From: Agelaius tricolor
Lineage: Eukaryota > Chordata > Aves > Passeriformes > Icteridae
Reading direction: 5' to 3'
DNA length: 64,000 bases
NCBI GenBank assembly: GCA_023055355.1
Contig: JALJCS010000056.1
Location: forward strand, 1-64,000
Part shown: positions 57,167 to 64,000 of the stretch, piece after piece
How positions within the stretch are numbered: the first letter of the stretch is position 1
How the letters are laid out: each line of letters starts with the position of its first letter
Position numbers and translations under genes: made by a program
The notes under the pieces: model-generated
Told to the model about the DNA's origin: nothing
Seen by the model: the letters and a program-made list of their open reading frames with translations, nothing else
Databases searched by the model: none

Positions 57167-58668
57167 TGATGAACGTTTGACGCTGGCACAATGCTAGTGC
57201 CCCCCTGAAAGTATATTCTTTCTGGTGTCTACTGTGAGATGTGATCAGAAATAGGGCAAAGCAGGTTCCAGCTTAGGAATAAAATGAAAACCAAAACTTT
57301 ATTAACCTACAACTATATGTAAAGAGAAAACACACAGAATGAAAACCTTCCAAAACATTCCTCCTCCCCCTACCAAATTTCTTATACATCACCGTAGGAC
57401 AAAACCTTGGATTCAATTCAGTTACCACCCCTCAGATCATCAACTCTCAATCCATCACTACCCTTCAGATAATCAACTCTCACTTCATCAAGAAGAGAGG
57501 AGTCCCTCTCATACTATAGGCTTCCCCAGGAAACACAGTTGAAACCTCTTGTGTTTCCATGTCACATGTGGCACTGCCTGGAGAACATTTGCTATCCTGA
57601 CATCTTCTTTCCATGTACAGTGCTCTCACTACTGCACATGGACCAGAGCTGCTTCTAGGGTTCCTCTTTTAAGGATGCTTTGCCCAGTTCTAAAGAAAGC
57701 ACAGTCTCTCACTTTCGGGACACATGTCCCTCCCAAATTCACCTCCTGGGGCTGAGGGGTCTCAAGAACAGAGATCTTCTTCGCTGAAGATCGAGGGCAA
57801 CCACTACCCTCCTCACCTGTAGTCTCTGTTCACACCACTCCTTCAAATAACATCACTGCACTCTCTTGGCTAAGTCATTGCCTCTCCTTAAATGAAGTCT
57901 CTGTGTCACAGGGAAAAAATGGTTCTGTCTATGGCTATACAAGAAAAGTCCTGCCAAAGGCCACTCCATCATCTCCTCCCACCCAAGATTCTTCTCAACT
58001 CTTCTGACATCTTAACTTGCACAGATTTTCATCACACTTGCCCATTTCCTCCTATTTCATCTCTATCTCTCTTCTCATTCAGATCCAGGAGGATCAGTAT
58101 TTGTAAGGTTTCCATCATTCAAGAAAAGGGTTAAAAATCTCAGGCTCTGCCTGCCCAGAACTCTCACGATTGCCCTGCCAGGCACCTTCTCACTGCACCC
58201 TCGGTGCACCCCCCCCCCCCCCCCCCTCGTCCTTCTCAGCCGGCAGTGCTGCCAGCACATGATATCAAATTTCAAGGTGGCACAAGGACAGGCACAGGCT
58301 CTTTCTCTCTCTCTCCCGGGGGGGGGTGGGGGGCGGAGGTGGGGGGATGCCTGATGCCTCTCAGTGTTCCTCCATCCTGCAAAGGCCTTCACCTCCCTTC
58401 TCTGTCCAAGGCTCCGGCCTACCTCACCCGGCCGCATGGCTTCCCCTCCCCTGCCCAGCCTGCAGTTGGGCAGGGGAAATCTGACCTCTTTCACCCACCA
58501 GAACCAAGAGAGCTTCCCCCTGAGAGTTCTCTACTTTTAACCCTCTGTGTTCTCAGAGGCATATCTCTGTCCTCAGTGGCCACACCAGGTGCTAATATTC
58601 AAATCTCAGCACCTATTGGTTTGACCACCAGACTCCCAAAAAACTCACTTCCTTTTCAATCCAAGACA
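57167..58668 (-). repeat. Solo LTR, family F1, opposite orientation
   Basis: The plus-strand ends are TGATGAACGTTTGACGC and CCTTTTCAATCCAAGACA, both slightly eroded F1 ends. Faces the F1 copy at 54880-56294 across about 870 bp. A run of more than 15 C lies near 58208-58226. Confidence 0.83.
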
Positions 58669-59799
58669 CTACTGTTTTTTTTTAAATGGAAGTTACACAC
58701 CTTATGTCTACAGGATGAAATGTGTTATAGAATCAGTCACTGATTCACTACTAAAGCCCTTCAAAGTTGCTGTACAAATAACTCATCTGTACTTTTCTGT
58801 GGCAACACATTATAGAGCTACATAAATTTTAGATTTACTAAAACATTCATAAACAAGCAAAAGTTATTATAAAAATATCTACAAGATTTACAACTTCAGC
58901 TAAACAACCTTTATGAGCTTTTTTTTTTCCTTATTCACCCAGAACATGATGCCCTCCCAGTCTGGAAGTTTTGGTTAACTCAGCTGAAAAGGTATTAATT
59001 ATATTAAATAAGAGACATTTCTTTTTTCCCTTGCTGAGTGCTCAGACATATATATATATAGACCTAAGAATATAAATGCACTTATGCCTATATAGAGCTG
59101 AGAGAGAAAGAAGAAAAGAACAACTTTAAATAAGAAAAAACAATCCTGTAAAAACAGCTATCAGTTCCTTACTCTTCCTTCTCTTCCTCTTTCAGCTTTC
59201 TGTTACCATTCCTTCACTACCATAAAGTATTTAGTGTTCATTAAAAACAATAGGATAGGAACTGACAAGAACTTGTCACTTATTACAAGAAGTAATTCCT
59301 TTTTCCAGACATATCCTGATGCTGAACAAAAAGAGAAAAAAAATAACAATGCCATAGTAGTAACACAGTCTGACTATTAGAAATGTCTGCTCAAGCATGG
59401 CAGAAACAATAAAGCTAATATGCTGTTGTTCTTAATTCACCTTGACCATTGTAATGTTGCAGTCTAATGTAGACTATAAAGATTTAAGTGCTAAGTCCGC
59501 CTTGACTTAAGTGGGAATGCGAGTACTAAAGAAGGATAAGAAGTACCAGTTAGGGAGGTAGTCACACCAGTTTTTGTTATTGATACAGAAATCCATTCAT
59601 TGATACATAATCAGTCCTAGGTTAGGCTTAGGAGAAATGCCTGCATACTAACAGCTAAATGAAAAGTGTTTTCAACTCCTCTTTCCGCTTCGACATTTTA
59701 ACACATTCTTTTCAAGAAAATGTAGACTACCTAAGGGTTTCTTTCTCTACATGTGAGATTAAAGATTTCATAAAAACAGCTTACATTAGTAGAGGTTAG
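58669..59799. other. Intron-like sequence
   Basis: AT-rich, with a short TA repeat near 59050. No coding frame or repeat family recognised. Confidence 0.5.
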
Positions 59800-60449
59800 T
59801 GTCCTAGGTTGACTATATGATGCTTTTATCCCAAATCATCTTGTTCTGTTTATGCTGAATAATAAGTTTTGCACCTTTAAGACTTGTTCCAGAGAGTGAA
59901 GGGGAGAGAGAAAAAGCGTGCAGTTTGTTTTCACACACTGCACTCACTCCTCCACATTCCTGCTCCTGGACTGTGTTGTCTGCAGATGGACAGACAGCGG
60001 GACAGAGCTCTCCTTTGTTTTTAGTTAGTTTTAGCTAGCTGAAGCAAAAAAGTTCCCTAAACTGTGGGGTTTTTTCCCCCTTTTCTTTAGACCTGTTTAA
60101 ACCTGCTCTAGACTAAACACCCAAAAGAACACCGGCAACTCAAACCTGTAACCTACCGGGCTGGGCCTAGGCCACAACATTTCCAGCACCGGAGGAACTG
60201 AAAAGAGACTAAGTGAGCCAAACTACAACCGAGAGAAGGGACTTTTCTGAGTTTGTAATCTCTTTTAGAGCAGCAAGAAGTTTTATTGTTTAATATTGTT
60301 TAGGTTTTATTGCTTAATAAACAGTTTTTTCCACTTTTCTCCAAAGAAGTATTTTCTCCCGAACCAGTTGGGAGAGGGGTTAATTCAATCTGCTTTTCTA
60401 GAGGGACCCCTTTGGGGGTTCTCTCATAAATTTACCCTAAACCAAAACA
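59800..60449 (+). repeat. LTR, family Y, with an adjacent primer-binding-like site
   Basis: Starts TGTCCTAGGTTGAC and ends CTAAACCAAAACA; AATAAACAG near 60316. It is followed 11 bp later by TGGTGCCCAACGTGTGGC (60461-60478), so this is probably the 5' LTR of a truncated provirus. Older than the other Y copies by its divergence. Confidence 0.78.
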
Positions 60450-60460
60450 AATACACCTAG

Positions 60461-60478
60461 TGGTGCCCAACGTGTGGC
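60461..60478 (+). promoter_or_regulatory. Probable primer binding site of the Y-family ERV
   Basis: TGGTGCCCAACGTGTGGC resembles tRNA-primer sites of the TGGCGCCCAACGTGGGGC type. It is the only Y copy here with internal viral sequence. About 280 bp of unassigned internal sequence follows, up to 60758. Confidence 0.6.
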
Positions 60479-60758
60479 CTGAGAAAGTAGAAAAAACTTT
60501 ATTGATTACATGTTGATTGTGCTTGCTCTGTAGTGGTTTAAAGCAGTCAGTAGCCATGTTGCTTGAACTCGTAATGTCTCTCGGGGTGGAGGTCTTCATG
60601 TGGTTCTGGTCTCTAGACCTTTTTGAGGTTTCAATACCTTTCTGGTCACTAGGATTATTGTCCCTAACACGTAGTTTTTACAATAGAGGGGCACGGATTA
60701 GAATAGCTATTGTGCTGGGCTTGGTGATAAGGATTTATAGAGTGTTTACAAAGATATG

Positions 60759-61426
60759 TGTCCTGGTTTAGGGCAAATTTGGGAGAAAACCTCCAAAAGG
60801 GGGCCCCTCCAGAAAGCAAACCCACACGGCCCCTCCCCCCAACTGGTTCCGTAAAGATTCCTCAGAGAGAAGTGGAAAGAACCTGTTTATTTAACAGGCG
60901 CAGTACCCCCCAGCACACAAAATGAACAATACCAGATGACAACACTCTTTCACCGCTCTGAAAAGGATGACAAATTCAGAAAGTCTCTCTTGGGGGTGAT
61001 CGCTCTGTTATCAGTCCCACTGGCGTTGGGGATAGCTGCTGCAGGCCACCAGGTGCAAACTCTCGGTGTTTCCCAGGTCCCAGTCTGAAGCAGGTTCGAG
61101 TAGGTCCAAAAAAGGGAAAGGAAAAACAGGCAAGGAAAAATTCGGACTGCTTAGCTAAACTAATGAGCAGAAGCAGAAAGCAAGAGCAAAGCAGGGGCAA
61201 AGCAGAAGCAAAAAGCAAGAGCAAAGTGAAAGGCCAAGCAAAAAGCAAAAGCAGCACTATGTACTGCCCCATCTCTGTGTCCCCCCAGCCGTGGGGGAGC
61301 AGGCTGATAAGAAACCAAAACAAAACTTTCACTCTTCCAAGCCAGTCTTGAAGGCACAGAACATAATATCCAGAATAAACAGAACAACGAATGGGGATAC
61401 AAGCATCATAACGTCACCCTAGGACA
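60759..61426 (-). repeat. Solo LTR, family Y, inverted relative to the previous one
   Basis: The plus-strand ends are TGTCCTGGTTTAGGGC and CACCCTAGGACA. Much closer to the Y copy at 45435 than to its neighbour at 59800, so a separate, later insertion. No target duplication was seen. Confidence 0.85.
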
Positions 61427-61469
61427 TTCCACCCCTTATCCCCATATCGTCAACATACTACCACACATT

Positions 61470-61854
61470 TGTGGTATTCACATGCCCTATGAACAGAGAG
61501 AAGCTGTGAAACAAGCAGAGAAGAAGGAAAACACAGTTCTTATCTCCCTTGCTGTGCCTGTGTTGTGCTAAAGTAGAATTTAATATGGAGATTGTTTACC
61601 CAAAGTGAGGATGTTTTGTTCACTTGGCCTATCAGGGTCAAGAAGTGTGTGTGTGTCAGACTGTCATGGGACATGCACGAGAGAATCAGAGATGAGTGCA
61701 GTTCTGTGCAGTTGTGAGCAAGAGTGAGTGCATGGCAGATTCCGTTTAGATACAATGTATATAGTATAGTATAATAAAGTAATTCATTAGCCTTCTGATG
61801 ATGGAGTCAGATGCATCATTCTCTCTCCCCTTCATCAGTCGCCTTTCATTTACA
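61470..61854 (+). repeat. LTR, family X
   Basis: Starts TGTGGTATTCACATGCC and ends near TTTCATTTACA; AATAAAG near 61771. No perfect target duplication was found. Confidence 0.78.
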
Positions 61855-62229
61855 ATACACAGTATGCATTTTATTCATGTAAAACTTCCATCTCTTTCCC
61901 CCCAAAATTACAAGCAATACCCATCATGCCCTCATCGCATCCCCACACCAGGAGTCTGTTTACAATATGTATAGTTTATGGTTTCTTTGTCCTACCCTGC
62001 ATCCCAGTTCCAGAAGTATGTTTTGGAGATTTATTAGTAATTGGACCTGGTTTGTTAGAGGAAGAGCAGGGAATGAAGCTTTCCAGCCTTTCCTTTACTT
62101 CTTCTCCTTTGAATCTGTTATGTCACTTTTTGAGAATGTTGAGTTCCCCCTGAATGTTAAAGAGACCATCTTTCTAGTATGTAATCTGGTAAGCTTCCTT
62201 TATATAGTCTGCAACTTCTCTAGAATGAG

Positions 62230-63654
62230 GGCTAAGATGTCCAGAAGAGCTGATGAAACCCCTGACCCAGAAATAGACCCAGGCATGGGAAATCCTGAGA
62301 GGTGTAGAGAATGAGAAGATATGAGCCAAACCCTGAAGCAATTTTCTGACCCTGTAACCTGAGATTTTCCACGTGAACAAATTCAGAACCCAGCTGAGGT
62401 GGGGAAATACTGGAAAAAGAAGTGCCATGATGACTCTAAGGAAGAAACGCTCATTGCAATAAGCTGAGCGCTGGCCTATGCTTATCACACACTGCTAGAT
62501 ACTGTAAGGCAGCAAATAAAAGCAAGGGGGCAGGGAGATAAATCAGCAACTACCCCAATCACTCAGGCTGCAGCCAACACCCCAGCTACTCAAGTTGTAG
62601 CTAAACCAGACAGTAACCCTAAACCACTGGCAGTCGCCATGGGAAAGAAGTGCACATGCAAAACCAATCAGCCAGTGACCAACGATAATGATCCGGGAGA
62701 AGGACCCTCAACACCAATTACTGATAAAAAAGCCAAAGTTAAAGCAACTGACACAAGATCAAAAGCCACTATTGAGTCCTATTCCCTGAAAGACCTTCAT
62801 GGCCTAAGAAAGGATTATACTTGAAGACCTAATGAATCTATATTAATTGGTTAGTCCCTCTTTAAAATGTTGCAGACGAGGCTACGATTTTAGACAGTAG
62901 TGAAACGAAGCATTTGGGATCCCTGTCACATGGTCCCGTCATTAACCAAAGAATGATGAGGGGGGCTAATCCTCACAACCTCTGGGCATGGGTCCTGGAA
63001 AGTGTAGCACAAAAATATATGTGTGCTCACGATCTCTATATACAGCAAACTCAGTGAAAGACCATAGAACAAAGAATTCAGCACTTGAAGGAAATGGCAG
63101 TGGCAGAAATTGTCTTCTCAGATGACGTAAACACTGTAAATTCAGATTTAGTACCATGTACATCCATGATGTAGCGAAAACTTGTACGACTTGGGCCACA
63201 AGAATATGCTTCTGCTTTAGGAATAATGAAGTGGGATAACAGTGAGGAGACTGTGTTTGATATAGCAAAGAAGCTCCAAACATATGCAGATGCTGTACAT
63301 GGTCCAACACATGCCAGAATCGCAGTGGTGGAAACACGTCTGCAGAAATTGGAAGACAAGATAGAAGAGAATCACAAGAAACTCAAAGAAGAGATTAAAG
63401 AGGGCTTTCTCCAAATCTTGGCAGTACAGATCAGAAGTTCTAGTACCAAACGCAGACATTCCCCAGATTGAGAGAGAAGGTACACCCCACAAGCTGAACT
63501 GTGGTTCTTCCTGCGTGATTGCAAAAAAAACATGAGAAGATGGGATGGAAAATCTACTGCTGGTCTGTCACAACAGGTGCGTGAACTGAAAGAAAGCAAG
63601 ACTCAGAGAGGAAGTTCCACCAAAAAGAAAGCAGCTCCAGTGGCCCGTAACTGA
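62230..63654 (+). pseudogene. gag: ERVL gag, provirus B
   Basis: Begins around MSRRADETPDPEIDPGMGNP (near 62238). Later parts include a Lys/Thr-rich linker, then a coiled-coil-like stretch of alternating charged residues (QTYADAVHGPTHARIAVVET, then a KLEDKIEENHKKLKEEIKEG segment, 63275-63410) that could form an oligomerising helix. It ends with a basic tail (KKKAAPVARN). Several stops split it. No zinc knuckle was seen, which is usual for ERVL. Confidence 0.72.
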
Positions 63655-63834
63655 ACTGCCATATATAATGATAATGACAATATTTTCAATCCCCTTGAAA
63701 GAACCTCCAAAACATATGCCCAAAGAAAAAATAATAACCAAGCGTAGAGGAACCCTGCCTCTACCCATGTAGAATCTAGGGAAAACTGTGGTTTTTAGAC
63801 TCCGTGTATTCATTAGCCTGGCACATCTAAACCA

Positions 63835-64000
63835 CAAGATTATAAAGCTTTAGTCGACACTAGTGCGCAGTGCACATTAATCCTATCAAAACGTGTGGAG
63901 GCAGAATCTCTTTCTATTACTATTGTGACAAAGAAATCACAAGATTTTACTTTAGTAGAAGCTGAGGTAAACGTGACTGAAAATGAGTAGAAGAAACACC
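63835..64000 (+). pseudogene. pro: ERVL protease fragment, provirus B
   Basis: ALVDTSAQCTLILSKRVEAE near 63850-63905, aligned with ALVDTGAQCILIPSGYVGAE of provirus A. The Gly of the DTG active site is Ser here. Cut by the end of the window. Confidence 0.75.

Larger units (their letters stand above)
61855..64000 (+). mobile_element. ERVL-type provirus B (leader, gag, start of pro), cut by window end
   Basis: Collinear with provirus A: gag blocks at about 62230-63640 (SLKDLHGLRKDY near 62787, MRRWDGKSTAGLSQQVREL near 63535) and a protease remnant at 63835-64000. No LTR insertion splits it in the window, so it shows the uninterrupted ERVL gag order. Stops are frequent (62311, 62821, 63170, 63469). 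The preceding X LTR need not belong to it, because X copies elsewhere carry 6-bp duplications typical of another class. Confidence 0.78.

Noticed and set aside
54880..58668. Inverted F1 pair as another palindrome or inverted-LTR provirus
   Set aside because: The two LTRs are clearly diverged, the intervening DNA is intron-like and holds another solo LTR with its own duplication, and no viral genes are present. Two independent solo LTRs explain it.
60517..60771. 84-codon hydrophobic frame after the Y primer-binding-like site
   Set aside because: Begins in non-coding leader, runs into the next LTR and matches no Env or Gag pattern.
61163..61351. Lys/Ser-rich repeat frame (KSKSKVKGQAK type)
   Set aside because: Caused by an AGCAAA-type short tandem repeat in the Y LTR; the same repeat read in reverse occurs near 45605-45660.

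Overview
The window is vertebrate, almost certainly bird and probably songbird, nuclear DNA. Three things point that way: one intact exon of a host gene (HOMER1, exon 2, minus strand, 42783-42939), a CR1 LINE 3' tail ending in the ATTCTATGA motif (41640-41760), and a very dense load of endogenous retroviruses (ERVs) and solo LTRs. From general knowledge, HOMER1 belongs to the human 5q block that is syntenic with the avian Z. An ERV load this heavy, together with a large palindrome, would suit a W-linked copy, but the sequence alone cannot separate W, Z or another location. Everything outside the exon looks like intron or intergenic DNA filled by repeated retroviral insertion. No RNA gene, CRISPR array or bacterial feature was seen.

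Layout. 1-15015 is a large palindrome: arms 1-6970 and 8039-15015 are near-identical inverted copies around a 1068-bp spacer. The arms are made of a class I (gammaretrovirus-like) provirus whose parent copy lies on the minus strand from its 5' LTR (17766-18611) down to the start of env (6971). That provirus already carried five LTR insertions when it was duplicated. It sits in an older ERVL-type provirus on the plus strand (18612 to about 28580), itself cut by further LTRs. 28575-38259 is a class II (ERVK/betaretrovirus-like) element with an abnormal order: pol 3' part, env, polypurine tract, LTR, primer binding site, gag, pro, pol 5' part, then a second LTR in inverted orientation. 38260-44192 is mixed intron, solo LTRs and the HOMER1 exon.

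44198-52589 is a four-deep nest, solo LTR Z containing LTR W containing LTR Y containing a young ERVK provirus at 45746-51989. This provirus has open gag and pro-pol frames and, again, LTRs in inverted orientation at its two ends. A perfect 6-bp target duplication (CTGCTC) flanks it, so it integrated in that form. 52595-61854 is intron with solo LTRs of several families. 61855-64000 is the 5' half of a second ERVL provirus that runs off the window.

LTR family labels used here (F1, F2, F3, U, W, X, Y, Z) are local names. Boundaries were set by hand from TG...CA ends, comparison between copies, and target-site duplications (TSDs) where visible. The most interesting result is the pair of ERVK elements with inverted terminal LTRs; next is the palindrome.
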